A stretch of 64,000 nt of DNA from Pseudoalteromonas sp. CO133X (GCA_004208945.1 SGPE01000003.1:1-64000); one strand, 5' to 3'; positions 36,092-45,646 are shown, numbered from the stretch's first letter. Numbers and translations: made by a program. The notes: generated by a model from the letters alone, not told the origin.

Positions 36092-37972
36092 TTAATCTTC
36101 AAAATACGTGTAGCCTGCAAGGCCAGCATTTAGTTCGGACAAATATTGTGCCTTATATTGCTCATCAATTGCCAGTTCACTGACCCTTTTTGCGAAGTTT
36201 TCAGCAAGAATTTCGCTATCATAATCAACAAACTTTAATACGTCCTTAACGCTATCACCTTTTATTGCATTCGTTAGCTGGTAGCCGCTGTCGGTGAGTT
36301 CCACATGAACCGAGTCAGTATCACCAAACAAGTTGTGTAAATCACCCAAAATTTCTTGATATGCCCCTACTAAGAACATCGCAATATGATACTGCTGTCC
36401 TGGTTTATATTCAGGGATAGGTAGGCTGCTCTCAATTCCCGTGCCTTCAACATAATTACGGATTTGCCCATCAGAATCACAGGTAATATCTTGAATAATG
36501 GCGCGTTGTGTTAGTGGCTGATGTAAATTTTCAACAGGCATGACGGGGAATAACTGTTGAATCCCCCACACGTCTGGCAATGATTGAAACAATGAAAAGT
36601 TAACAAACAGTTTGTCAGCCAACTTTTCATTGAGATCATCGAGCACCTCACGATGCGCACGTGCATTTTCGCTAAGCGAAGCACGAACACGATGTAAAAT
36701 AGTAAAATAAAGCTGCTCTAGCTTAGCCCACTCAAGCATGCTCAGTAAGCCATGCACATATTGGTCGTGAGCTTCACTAAATAAATGCATAGCATCATGA
36801 TAGATTTCTAAGGCCATACGGGGTGTTAAACGCTGTAAGCATTGCCACATATCTTCAAGCACTAACACACTATTTGTTTCTGGAGGCGTAGGGTTAGCAT
36901 GATTAGGCGCACGCTCAACGTCAATCACGTCAGTAATCAATACCGCGTGGTGCGCAGTTAACGCACGACCCGACTCTGTAATAATAGCTGGATGTTTTAA
37001 GTCATGCTGTTGGCATACTTCAGCAAACGCATTCACAACATTACGTGCATACTCTTCAACACTATAATTCATTGAACATGCGCTACGTGAACCAGAGCCT
37101 TCATAGTCAACACCCAGTCCTCCACCAACATCAACGGTATTAAGAGGCACACCGAGTTGTGTTAGCTCAGCAAAGTGGCGGGCACATTCGCGTAACGCTC
37201 TATGAATGTCACGGATATTGGCAATTTGTGAACCGATATGAAAGTGCACTAGCTGCATCAGGTGTAATTTATTATGTGACTTTAATAACTCAACAGCCGA
37301 AAGCACCTGTCCCGCCGTTAAGCCGAACTTACCTTTTTCACCACCTGTGTTTTGCCACTTACCTTTACCCACGGAGTTTAAACGGATACGAATACCAATT
37401 GAGGGTTCAATACCTAAGTCATCAATTTCAGTTAATAGCGTTGTTAACTCAGAAAGCTTCTCAACGACAATGTGAACTTTATGACCAAGGGCTTGACCTA
37501 TGCAGGCTAGGCGCAAAAACTCACTGTCTTTGTAACCATTACAAACAATGGTAATAGGGTTTTGCGCAACACCCAAGATCGCCATTAATTCAGGTTTAGA
37601 ACCTGCTTCTAAACCAACCAAGCCGCTTGGATGAGCCAGAAGTTTAGTTACCACAGAGCGCTGTTGGTTTACTTTAATTGGGTATACACAAGTATAACTA
37701 CCTTGATAATCTCGTGCATCGCGTGCTTTGGTAAATGCACTCGTTAAAGTGCCAACACGATTTTGCAGAATATCGGTAAAACGCACTAGAACAGGTAATG
37801 TTAAACCTTGCTTTTTAAATTGTTCAGTCAGTTCAGATAAGGAAATCGCCGCCTTAGCTTGATCACCATCAGGGTAAGCAACCAGCTCTCCCTGCGCATT
37901 AATGTCAAAATAGCCGTCACTCCAATGAGCGACATTATACGTGTTGCGTGCTTTATCTAAACCCCAAGTCAT
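36092..37972 (-). CDS. speA: Biosynthetic arginine decarboxylase
   Basis: SpeA converts arginine to agmatine, the first step of a polyamine route. The 626 residues (E. coli 658) include the PLP lysine K100 in VYPIKVNQQ, the PLP phosphate loop TVDVGGGLGVDYEGS, and the C-terminal DGIxNYVE-like and GAYQEILGD-type motifs. It is the first gene of a run that continues into the acyltransferases. No speB is nearby; speE is about 7.7 kb away on the other strand. Confidence 0.96.
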   Translation of the reverse strand: MTWGLDKARNTYNVAHWSDGYFDINAQGELVAYPDGDQAKAAISLSELTEQFKKQGLTLPVLVRFTDILQNRVGTLTSAFTKARDARDYQGSYTCVYPIKVNQQRSVVTKLLAHPSGLVGLEAGSKPELMAILGVAQNPITIVCNGYKDSEFLRLACIGQALGHKVHIVVEKLSELTTLLTEIDDLGIEPSIGIRIRLNSVGKGKWQNTGGEKGKFGLTAGQVLSAVELLKSHNKLHLMQLVHFHIGSQIANIRDIHRALRECARHFAELTQLGVPLNTVDVGGGLGVDYEGSGSRSACSMNYSVEEYARNVVNAFAEVCQQHDLKHPAIITESGRALTAHHAVLITDVIDVERAPNHANPTPPETNSVLVLEDMWQCLQRLTPRMALEIYHDAMHLFSEAHDQYVHGLLSMLEWAKLEQLYFTILHRVRASLSENARAHREVLDDLNEKLADKLFVNFSLFQSLPDVWGIQQLFPVMPVENLHQPLTQRAIIQDITCDSDGQIRNYVEGTGIESSLPIPEYKPGQQYHIAMFLVGAYQEILGDLHNLFGDTDSVHVELTDSGYQLTNAIKGDSVKDVLKFVDYDSEILAENFAKRVSELAIDEQYKAQYLSELNAGLAGYTYFED

Positions 37973-38150
37973 GGCATTGTCTTCTGTAGTTTCTTTAATA
38001 TAAACGCATATTTTAATACGCTACCCGCCACCACGCTAACAAAAAATACTGATTAGACCAAAGACAAGTCAAATTAAATGATGTTTATTATCTAAGTCAC
38101 CCTTTAAAATTCCGAAAGTAATAAACCTATCAGCTGTAGAATGAATAATA

Positions 38151-39707
38151 TTAGGGCGCCGTTAGCTGGCCTTTATCTACATTCAAAACACCTGTATAGG
38201 CTATGGGTGCCAGCTCTGGCTCACTTACGAGTAAAAGCGTGAAAGAGTGCTGCTCAGCAACATCATTCAGTAACTGCCTGATCTCAGGGTGAGCAATAAA
38301 CACCGGCAAATCGATTACCAATACCGCGGGTTGTATAAGTAGTGCTCTGGCTAATAAAATTCTGGCGACTAAGCTTTGTGGACAACCGCGTCCAAGTTCA
38401 GCAACTGGGTTGTTTAGTAAAGATTCATTAAATCCTAATTTTGCAATGAATGCTTCAACCTCTGCACTGCGCTTTTTTCCCGTGCCGTATAAAATATTGC
38501 TGTAAATTGATCCCTTAAAAAGCTGAGAAAATTCATCAATAACAACAATCAACTGCTGTAAACGTCTAAAGTCTAGGTTTTCAAACCGTCTTCGACCTAA
38601 CACTAAAAACCCAGAGGCGGGTTCTAGTTGTTGCGCAAGAGCGCGACATAGCATTGACTTACCAGCTTGCCCACGAATTAAAATACGCTCGCCAGCAGCA
38701 ATCACAGCATTACACTCTGGCATTGCACTCAAAATACGTAACTGACGTAGTTTTAAATCATAGCGTTGAAAACGCTTTAAACGATGCTCCGCACGCTTTG
38801 TTGTTATCGTGCACCGATCATGAGCTAATTTTAAACGCCTTCGAGCAACATAAAAGTTAACCCAATCGGCCCAGCTTCTAATTAAATAATCGATACTCAA
38901 TAAACATAGAGATAAAATAAGTACACGAACTAAACTTGACCACGCCATTATGTTCATATCTTTTGAGTTCAGTACGATTAAAGTGGTCACTGTGAGTGGT
39001 GCTAAGCTTCGGCATATTAAAATACCTCCTCGCCAATACACAAGCTGCCATGCTAAATCACGTCCTCGACGATCAATACGCTTCACTTCTTTACCTTGAT
39101 TCCTCATCCGAGCAACATTGAGATAACCAAAGCAACGCTCGCTCAAATGCCCACTTAAGCGACCACGACTAGTACGAATATTACCCGCGACCCGCAAAGC
39201 CCACAGCGTAATGGACGCAATAAAAGCAAACACTATAATCACAGCAAGTAGTACATCAAAAGCCAGTTTTTGATTCTGCATAAACAGCAGCCAACCAAAA
39301 ACGATTAGCCCTATTCCTCCCATTTGTCCGTAAGCTAAGCCTCGTCCTGCAAAATGAGCAACACCATTGGCGTCACTTATTAAGCGGTTCATAGCCACGC
39401 CAAGACGGTTGGGCCCATGCTCTATATCTGCACTCAACATCCGCTGAAAAAGCGCATTACGATATGCTAAAACGAGTTTCTGTCCATTTTGCTCGGCAAG
39501 AACACTGAGGCAAAATCTGGCTACAAGATTAACTAAAACGCCACCCAAAAGTGCTATGGTTAGCGAGACCACCTCGCTTTGCCAAGCATTTGAAAACCAA
39601 ATTAACTTGTAGCTACTCGCTCCTACACTTAGCAATGCTAATAGAGTGAGGGATATAAGCCGCAACGGCCCAATCCCCGACAAAAATGTAGGAAATCCAC
39701 TGTTCAT
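38151..39707 (-). CDS. ABC exporter-like protein with degenerate ATPase
   Basis: A 518-residue ABC-exporter-shaped protein. Six membrane segments (about 10-290) precede a nucleotide-binding domain that keeps only the GKS of Walker A (IRGQAGKS, 344-351). The signature is LGRGCPQ (438-444) instead of LSGGQ, the Walker B aspartate is followed by Leu (VIDLP, 464-468) instead of Glu, and the H-loop histidine is missing (LVSEPE). It should bind but not hydrolyse ATP. Its ATG lies 1 nt after the stop of the P-loop gene, so the two are translationally coupled. Confidence 0.82.
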   Translation of the reverse strand: MNSGFPTFLSGIGPLRLISLTLLALLSVGASSYKLIWFSNAWQSEVVSLTIALLGGVLVNLVARFCLSVLAEQNGQKLVLAYRNALFQRMLSADIEHGPNRLGVAMNRLISDANGVAHFAGRGLAYGQMGGIGLIVFGWLLFMQNQKLAFDVLLAVIIVFAFIASITLWALRVAGNIRTSRGRLSGHLSERCFGYLNVARMRNQGKEVKRIDRRGRDLAWQLVYWRGGILICRSLAPLTVTTLIVLNSKDMNIMAWSSLVRVLILSLCLLSIDYLIRSWADWVNFYVARRRLKLAHDRCTITTKRAEHRLKRFQRYDLKLRQLRILSAMPECNAVIAAGERILIRGQAGKSMLCRALAQQLEPASGFLVLGRRRFENLDFRRLQQLIVVIDEFSQLFKGSIYSNILYGTGKKRSAEVEAFIAKLGFNESLLNNPVAELGRGCPQSLVARILLARALLIQPAVLVIDLPVFIAHPEIRQLLNDVAEQHSFTLLLVSEPELAPIAYTGVLNVDKGQLTAP

Positions 39708-39708
39708 A

Positions 39709-40773
39709 CTAGGCTGTACCTGATGTGTAAGCGTCAGTTCCTAAAATATAACAAGCTGTTGTAGGGTCGCGTAAATCAGCTAAATCATACACAGTCATCC
39801 CTAATGCATTTGCCGCCTCACGTGTGGCTAATGGAGAAGCACAGATACGTCCACCAATTCCCTGCACATTGTATCCCTGGTTCACCAGCCAACTGGCACC
39901 ACTTTGTGCACCCATAGCTTCGCGTGCAGTAAATAAAACATTTGGAAAATGTTGTTTAAAGTCAGGACTTTCTAGAATCGCATTTGTTTCTTGTTGATAG
40001 ATACCATCAGCCACTTCAATCACAATTGCAGTGCAACCCTTGCGTATTAGTTCTGCCGCTAGAACAGGATAAATTTGCTTCGCTTGTTCATTACCAATAT
40101 TAAAACTTGTTGGATAACCTGCATCAGTAAAGTCAAGTACGTGCGCGGCACCTGAATCTTTCATTAGCCAAAGATCACCACCTGCTCCAGTGCCTGTAAT
40201 TTTCATTGCCCCCACAGTGTGACCAGCAGCATTTAAACCATGAATTAAATGGGCCGCTGTGGTTGTTTTACCCGCATTCATCGAAGTACCAACCACCACC
40301 ACGCTTGGCACACTATTGGCTACGAGTCCATATTGATGGCTGGGCAGTTTATAATCAGCGACATTTATAACCTGATCATGTTTATTGGTGATTAATCCTA
40401 TTGGTTGAATAGCAGTGGGTACTGAAATGCGACTGTGCCAACCAAGCGCTAAACCAGCAATACCACCAGCAGCAACCATATGACAAGCATCTAAGTTATT
40501 GGGTACGGTCGCTTCAAATTGGTCTGGAGCATAACGATTGCCAAAAGCGAGAATAATCTCATCGCCTTCATATAAAGTTGCTTTACGACCATCAATTCGT
40601 TCTATTTTTGTGTGGTGACCAATCTCTGTCACTCTTGCTAATACAAGGTCACCACTTTTAGGTGACTGGTTTGTGCTTAATCCCTGCAAATCATTGCTGT
40701 CTACTCGGCGCGTTACAAAAGCACGCTTTGCAGACTGAAGGCGCTGTGACATAGTGTAAGATGATGCTGACAT
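39709..40773 (-). CDS. P-loop NTPase, DUF1611/DgcN-like
   Basis: A 354-residue cytoplasmic protein from the ATG at 40773 (AGGAA upstream). The N-terminal 150 residues form a beta-rich domain (GDLVLARVTEIGHHTKIERIDG) I do not recognise. The C-terminal P-loop domain has Walker A GTSMNAGKT (162-170), KITGTGAGGDLWLMKDSGA and a Walker B-like VIEVADG (251-257), similar to DUF1611 and MobB/BioD-type P-loop proteins. The substrate is unknown. It is first of a two-gene operon with a dead-ATPase ABC protein. Confidence 0.75.
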   Translation of the reverse strand: MSASSYTMSQRLQSAKRAFVTRRVDSNDLQGLSTNQSPKSGDLVLARVTEIGHHTKIERIDGRKATLYEGDEIILAFGNRYAPDQFEATVPNNLDACHMVAAGGIAGLALGWHSRISVPTAIQPIGLITNKHDQVINVADYKLPSHQYGLVANSVPSVVVVGTSMNAGKTTTAAHLIHGLNAAGHTVGAMKITGTGAGGDLWLMKDSGAAHVLDFTDAGYPTSFNIGNEQAKQIYPVLAAELIRKGCTAIVIEVADGIYQQETNAILESPDFKQHFPNVLFTAREAMGAQSGASWLVNQGYNVQGIGGRICASPLATREAANALGMTVYDLADLRDPTTACYILGTDAYTSGTA

Positions 40774-40968
40774 AATATAATTCCTATACATTAAGTGACT
40801 ATAATTGGCCTCATTGCCAATCAATGAGTACATCTTAAAAGCATCACCCTGACAGCTATGTTATATACCCAGTAAGCTTGCTGTAATATTCAAAAAAGAC
40901 ATTACAAATCAAATAAATAACTATTTATTTTTTATTAAAATAATAAATTAGTAAATCTAAGTGGTGAC

Positions 40969-41002
40969 TGTAAGGTTGTTGTAAGCTAAGGCTAAGTATA
41001 CT
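40969..41002 (+). promoter_or_regulatory. Phased response-regulator site and -10 of PhoPQ-like operon
   Basis: Three hexamers lie exactly 11 bp apart: TGTAAG (40969-40974), TGTAAG (40980-40985) and GCTAAG (40991-40996), directly followed by a -10 TATACT (40997-41002). There is no good -35. Direct repeats with 11-bp period are the binding pattern of OmpR/PhoP/PmrA-type regulators replacing a -35. The start codon of the first gene lies 33 bp after the -10, so autoregulation is likely. Confidence 0.7.
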
Positions 41003-41034
41003 CCTTTGTTGCTATCTTCTTTTTTAGGCGGGCT

Positions 41035-41433
41035 ATGTCGTTATCCAACAATAAACAATGCCATTTTATCCCTTTAGCAATCGTTTTATTTTTGCTGACA
41101 GGGTTCGCTTATGGTCAAGATGAGCAGTGCACAGTTCAAAGCAACACTCCCTCAGCGAAAGTTTTTTATCGCTTTATTAAAAAGTTTAAAGCTGAAGACT
41201 TATTAAATGGGGAGACTCTTTTGAAATCAAATGTGCAGCAACTCGACTGTCAACCAGTCTTTAAGGTCAAAATTGTTAATCGTAGTGGTGATGTCAGTCA
41301 TCGCTATTACCAAACCGACACCTTTGAGTTGATATTAGATGATAGTAAAAAGCAATGGGATCCCATTAACCGTGTTTTTCAAGAATTAGATAAACTGGTT
41401 GGTGATAAGAGTAGCAGCAAGGAACAACCATAA
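41035..41433 (+). CDS. Small periplasmic protein, PepSY-like
   Basis: A 132-residue protein with a signal peptide (ending AYGQ, about residue 23). The mature region has two cysteines (CTVQ, LDCQP) and a beta-alpha pattern (VFKVKIVNRSGDVSHRYYQTDTFELIL) like PepSY-type domains, a weak assignment. It precedes the response regulator by 11 bp. Similar small proteins encoded with PhoPQ/PmrAB-type systems may modulate the sensor; this is inferred. Confidence 0.7.
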   Translation: MSLSNNKQCHFIPLAIVLFLLTGFAYGQDEQCTVQSNTPSAKVFYRFIKKFKAEDLLNGETLLKSNVQQLDCQPVFKVKIVNRSGDVSHRYYQTDTFELILDDSKKQWDPINRVFQELDKLVGDKSSSKEQP

Positions 41434-41444
41434 AAGGAAGCAAT

Positions 41445-42107
41445 ATGCGCGCGTTAGTCGTTGAAGATAATACTCAAGCTGCCGAGCAAATTAGTCACGC
41501 ATTAACTGAACATGGATTTGCAGTCGATCAATGTCATGATGGTGAAGAAGCGTGGTTTATAGGTGATACGGAAGAATATGATATCGCTATTTTAGATATT
41601 GGCTTGCCAAAACGTGATGGCTTAAGTGTCTTATCTGATTGGCGAAGAAATGGTAATAAAATGCCCGTTATTATCTTAACCGCGCGTGACACGTGGCGTG
41701 AGCGGGTAACAGGGTTAAGAGCTGGCGCAGATGATTACTTAATCAAACCATTTGAAATGGAAGAATTACTCGCACGCGTAGAAGCCCTTGTTAGGCGCAG
41801 CAATGGCCATGCTAGCAGCGTTTTAAGTGCCGGTTCTTTGGAATTAGATACCGCAACTCAACGTGCGACACTGGCAGGAACTCATCTTGATCTAAGCGCA
41901 TTAGAATATCGTTTACTCGCCTACTTAATGAATAGACAGAATCAGGTTGTCTCCAAAGCAACACTGACAGAGCATTTATATCAAATGGACTTTGAACATA
42001 ACTCAAATGTTATTGAAGTTTTGGTCAACCGTGTACGTAAAAAGCTAGGCACCACGCATATTCAAACCCGACGCGGACAAGGATATCTTCTCAATGCCGA
42101 CGAATAA
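41445..42107 (+). CDS. PhoP-like response regulator
   Basis: OmpR-family regulator, 220 residues. The receiver domain has the phosphoacceptor D51 (AILDIGLP) and KPF near 106; the winged-helix domain ends RRGQGYLL. MRALVVEDN, LTARDTWRE, NGHASSVLS and QVVSKATLTEHLY parallel E. coli PhoP (LTARESWQ, SGLASQVIS, KVVSKDSLMLQLY). It overlaps the kinase gene by 14 bp. It probably controls envelope genes in response to cations or peptides. Confidence 0.9.
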   Translation: MRALVVEDNTQAAEQISHALTEHGFAVDQCHDGEEAWFIGDTEEYDIAILDIGLPKRDGLSVLSDWRRNGNKMPVIILTARDTWRERVTGLRAGADDYLIKPFEMEELLARVEALVRRSNGHASSVLSAGSLELDTATQRATLAGTHLDLSALEYRLLAYLMNRQNQVVSKATLTEHLYQMDFEHNSNVIEVLVNRVRKKLGTTHIQTRRGQGYLLNADE

Positions 42108-43461
42108 AACTTACTCGTTACGCGGTCGTTTAATCCAGCGCATGATCATTTTCATGATAATTGCGCTGAGTGTGTTATCGGTGGCACTAGTCATGCTTTT
42201 CGACTCATATATAGAGCGACGATTTGACCGAACGCTAACAAATAAATCAAACTCGTTATTGGCTGCCACACAGTTCACCGCATCTGGGGAGTTACAGCTG
42301 GATCACATCTCTGCGGCAGCGCGATTTCAAGAACCTTTATCTGGTTGGTATTGGCAAGTCATTCATCAAGGTGAGGTAAAACAGCAATCAGCTTCTTTAT
42401 ATGCCGACGCCCCGTTTCCTTTAATTGCTGAGCATAATAACCCGCAGCTAACTTTTATTGAATTTGAAGGACCCACAGGCTTAGCCTTACGAGGGGCCAT
42501 TCGTCGTGTTCATTTTCAAGCTATCGATCAAACGGTATTCATCATTGTCAGTGGTCCAAAAGATGATATTCATAGTGATGTAATTGCTTTTGCAACACGC
42601 TTAATAGTCGCGTTTGCACTTTTAGGCTTAGTATTTGCCAGCCTTTTACTCTGGCAACTAAAAAAAATGCTTCATCCGATAAAAGAGTTACAACGAGGAA
42701 TTCGCGCCATTCGAGATGGACAGCAAGACTCCTTGACTTTATCTCTTCCGAATGAGCTTGATGAAGTACAAACTGAACTTAATCATTTGCTACAAAACAA
42801 TAAAGAAATATTAGAACGAGCTCGTTTGCAAGCATCAAATCTCGCTCATGCTTTGAAAAATCCAATTTCAGTGCTGAAGAATCATGCAAATCAGTTACCT
42901 CAAAGCGACGCAAAAATCATTCTCGAACAAGCTGAAAAGCTGAGTCAAAGCACGCATAGCCACTTGGCACGCGCTCGTTTGGCGGGCTCATTTGAAAAAC
43001 TGGCTGCAAGAACCAATGTCGCAGACACACTCAGTGAGCTGATTTTTAGCCTTGAGCTTTTATATAAGCGAAAAGGCTTGAAAATAGATTTCTCTTGTCA
43101 CCCTCATCTGCAATTTAATGGCGATAACCATGATCTTGATGAGGTCTTAGGGAACCTAATCGATAATGCCTGTAAATGGGCCACACAACGTGTATTTATT
43201 AAAGCAACACATGTTGAGCGTGGCATAGAAATATGCATAGAAGATGACGGCCCAGGTATTCCAATCACTGAACGCCAAACTGTGTTTGCTCCTGGCAAGC
43301 GCTTAGATGAAACAACACAAGGCAGTGGCTTAGGCCTCAATATAGTTCAAGATATTGTTCTACTGTATGGCGGCACTATTTCCTTGCATGACAGTACACT
43401 TTCAAAAACAGGTTTAGCTATCACTTTGCTACTACCTGGCACGCAAATAATCATGGATTGA
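42094..43461 (+). CDS. PhoQ-like sensor histidine kinase
   Basis: Membrane sensor kinase of 455 residues with two membrane helices (about 14-35 and 168-190) flanking a periplasmic domain of about 130 residues, then HAMP-like and kinase domains. The H-box LAHALKNPISVL (H252) and GNLIDNACKWA, EDDGPGIP and GSGLGLNIV follow PhoQ (LTHSLKTPLAVL, VLDNACKY). The periplasmic part differs, so the signal may not be Mg2+. It follows the regulator by overlap. Confidence 0.9.
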   Translation: MPTNKTYSLRGRLIQRMIIFMIIALSVLSVALVMLFDSYIERRFDRTLTNKSNSLLAATQFTASGELQLDHISAAARFQEPLSGWYWQVIHQGEVKQQSASLYADAPFPLIAEHNNPQLTFIEFEGPTGLALRGAIRRVHFQAIDQTVFIIVSGPKDDIHSDVIAFATRLIVAFALLGLVFASLLLWQLKKMLHPIKELQRGIRAIRDGQQDSLTLSLPNELDEVQTELNHLLQNNKEILERARLQASNLAHALKNPISVLKNHANQLPQSDAKIILEQAEKLSQSTHSHLARARLAGSFEKLAARTNVADTLSELIFSLELLYKRKGLKIDFSCHPHLQFNGDNHDLDEVLGNLIDNACKWATQRVFIKATHVERGIEICIEDDGPGIPITERQTVFAPGKRLDETTQGSGLGLNIVQDIVLLYGGTISLHDSTLSKTGLAITLLLPGTQIIMD

Positions 43462-43475
43462 CACTCGGAGTTCTT

Positions 43476-44264
43476 ATGAAACAATTAATCTTATCAATTG
43501 CTTTATTTACCTTAACTGGATGCCAGCTCACTGAATTAATTAAAGATCCTGGGACAATTGAAACACAACTAAAAAAACAGCATGCCTTAGCAGCATTGGC
43601 GATCAACGAAGAGCTTGATCTGTTTTTAAGTGATCAAGGTCGTCAGCACCTGTTTCGTGAGTTGGCTCATAGCCTTAAAAAACCCACACACAGTAAAATA
43701 GTTAATCAAGACTCAGTGACTAAAACTCGCTGGACGGCAACCATCGACGACACCACTTTACAAGCCTTTCAGCTGCAACGTGTTGGTCAAGAAAGTATAA
43801 AAACCAATTTTGAACTCATGTTTCTTGATATACCGGTGATTAGCAAAAATAAAACATCCCTTTTTCAGGCTCCATCGCCTGATTCAGCACCAATGGGTCA
43901 AATTGCCAAGAATGAATTAGTGAAAGTGCTAGCCTTAGAACTTAATGAAGAATGGGCATTAATTGAGCGAGATAACCAGCTCATCGGCTATGCAAAATAT
44001 GCCGATTTTGAAAATACAATCAAAAAGCGAGATTTTCTAAACAGCCGTCCGTATGAGCTAAAAGTAACATATGATAACGATCTAACCCGCGATGGCTATG
44101 TATTACCTATTCACCACATTTTTGGCTTAGCGCAGTGCCGCATTGTTAAATTACAATTTAAGCGTCAAGCGATACAACAGCAGCGTACTATCAATTTATG
44201 CCAAAAAACACCTGATGTTTGGTTTATTGATCCTCACCACGATAGCGCAACCACAGCCAATTAA
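43476..44264 (+). CDS. SH3-domain lipoprotein
   Basis: A 262-residue lipoprotein from the ATG at 43476 (CGGAG upstream). The lipobox is LTGC (C16). The centre (about 115-175) looks like a bacterial SH3 domain (KTSLFQAPSPDSAPMGQIAKNELVKVLAL..EWALIERDNQLIGYAKYAD), often a cell-wall-binding module. The rest is unrecognised. It follows the kinase gene by 14 bp and probably belongs to the same transcript, suggesting envelope-stress surveillance. Confidence 0.75.
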   Translation: MKQLILSIALFTLTGCQLTELIKDPGTIETQLKKQHALAALAINEELDLFLSDQGRQHLFRELAHSLKKPTHSKIVNQDSVTKTRWTATIDDTTLQAFQLQRVGQESIKTNFELMFLDIPVISKNKTSLFQAPSPDSAPMGQIAKNELVKVLALELNEEWALIERDNQLIGYAKYADFENTIKKRDFLNSRPYELKVTYDNDLTRDGYVLPIHHIFGLAQCRIVKLQFKRQAIQQQRTINLCQKTPDVWFIDPHHDSATTAN

Positions 44265-44268
44265 TAAC

Positions 44269-44285
44269 CTGACACTCACCTTACA
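44269..44285 (-). promoter_or_regulatory. Candidate regulator site before the porin
   Basis: On the minus strand TGTAAG (44285-44280), five bases, then TGTCAG (44274-44269) give an 11-bp-phased pair resembling the repeats at 40969-40996. It lies 70-86 bp upstream of the porin start, in the reverse orientation. It may place the porin under the neighbouring PhoP-like regulator. The evidence is weak because one hexamer has a mismatch. Confidence 0.35.
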
Positions 44286-44324
44286 ACGCCTCTAAGTATC
44301 TTGTCAGGATAGGTTTTTTACTAT

Positions 44325-44349
44325 GTCTCTTATTTATTTAATAAGAGAC
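44325..44349 (+). promoter_or_regulatory. Leader hairpin covering the porin ribosome site
   Basis: A perfect 10-bp stem (44325-44334 with 44340-44349) with a 5-nt loop ends 5 nt before the porin ATG. The 3' arm (AATAAGAGAC) contains the only purine-rich ribosome-binding candidate (AAGAG), so folding would hide it. This suggests translational control, for example by an antisense RNA, Hfq or temperature. Confidence 0.55.
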
Positions 44350-44354
44350 AAAAC

Positions 44355-45410
44355 ATGCGATACTCATACACTATTTTCCCTGTAACCCTACTACTCACAA
44401 GTGCACAAGTCAGCAGCAGTGACATACAATTAAAAGACTTAATAAATGAGCTTGATATTTCACCTTACGCTAATTTAAAAATTGCCGCGACTTATAGCAA
44501 TAAGCAAGAAAAAACAAATGAACGGTCAAACCGTTCTTCTCAACAGTGGCAATTAAAAGATAATGCCAGTAAAGCAGGAGTTAAATTTAATTACCCTGTT
44601 GCCCAAAGCAAGATCTACGGTCGTTATGAATTGGGAACCAATGCTAATACTGATGACACGCCCTTTTTTAAAACTCGGCAAGCCTATTTAGGTGTACGCA
44701 CCCAATGGGGGAAACTACAGTATGGGCAACAAAATGCGATTGTAAAAAACTACGACAACTTTGACCGTAGCCACCGTGTGGGCGCATCGGTTCATTTAAC
44801 AAAAGACGAGTTAAACACCAAGCGCCCTTCTCATACCATGCAATATCACACTCGCTTTGATGAGTTTCGCCTTTCAGGTCAATACAACTTCAGCCGCACA
44901 CTGGAAAATAGACCGCAATTGAGAATTGGTAGCCAGCGATTGAGAGTCAAAGATACTAAGCTAGATTACGGGGTTGGACTAGGTATTCATTACACAGGTC
45001 TCAAAAATATCGAGCTTGAAGCTGGTTATCAAGCCAGCTATTACGAACAAGCCAAGTATCATACCCACATCGCTTCTGCTAAATGGCAAGCAAGCTCAAA
45101 TTTGCAAGTTTCTATTTATGGCGCAACACACTCACTCAAAGACTTACACAAATCTAAAACCGCAGAATCTCGACACTACGCACTTGGCGCTCGTTATCGT
45201 TTATTTGACCAGCACCGAATCTATGGCAGTCTAGAGTATGCTTATGGCGCTAATGACATAAAAGGAGCGAAGCAACGCGCCCTTGTCATTGGTAACGACT
45301 ATCGATTTGCATCGCAAAAACACGCTTATGTAGAAATTCGAAAACGTTATTTCGATGCTGATAAGGCTGATGATATTAATGTGGCTCTTGGCATTAATAT
45401 TAAATTTTAA
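44355..45410 (+). CDS. Outer membrane porin
   Basis: General porin-like protein, 351 residues. The signal peptide ends near VSSS (residue 22). DISPYANLKIAATY, the FKTRQAYLGVRTQWGKLQYGQQ motif (family hallmark of strand/turn with LG..GKL..G) and the terminal strand NVALGINIKF with C-terminal Phe support a 16-strand barrel. It follows the PhoPQ-like cassette on the same strand, after a 90-bp leader with a hairpin. An outer membrane channel for small solutes. Confidence 0.88.
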   Translation: MRYSYTIFPVTLLLTSAQVSSSDIQLKDLINELDISPYANLKIAATYSNKQEKTNERSNRSSQQWQLKDNASKAGVKFNYPVAQSKIYGRYELGTNANTDDTPFFKTRQAYLGVRTQWGKLQYGQQNAIVKNYDNFDRSHRVGASVHLTKDELNTKRPSHTMQYHTRFDEFRLSGQYNFSRTLENRPQLRIGSQRLRVKDTKLDYGVGLGIHYTGLKNIELEAGYQASYYEQAKYHTHIASAKWQASSNLQVSIYGATHSLKDLHKSKTAESRHYALGARYRLFDQHRIYGSLEYAYGANDIKGAKQRALVIGNDYRFASQKHAYVEIRKRYFDADKADDINVALGINIKF

Positions 45411-45646
45411 TTAGTCTTACTATTTGGATAATGGTTTATTTTTGTAATGCCTGTAGTTTATTGTTTTAAATAATTATTAATTGTTTATCTCGATAAAACG
45501 ACACAACCTTTATCACGATTAAAAAGGTGCCAACTACAAGGTGAAGAAAAATTTTCGCTATACTGATTAAAATTTGATTGAGCAATTGGCCAAGCACTGG
45601 CAGAATTGCACCCTTTTTTACCATTAACCAAAAGTGTATAAGCAAG

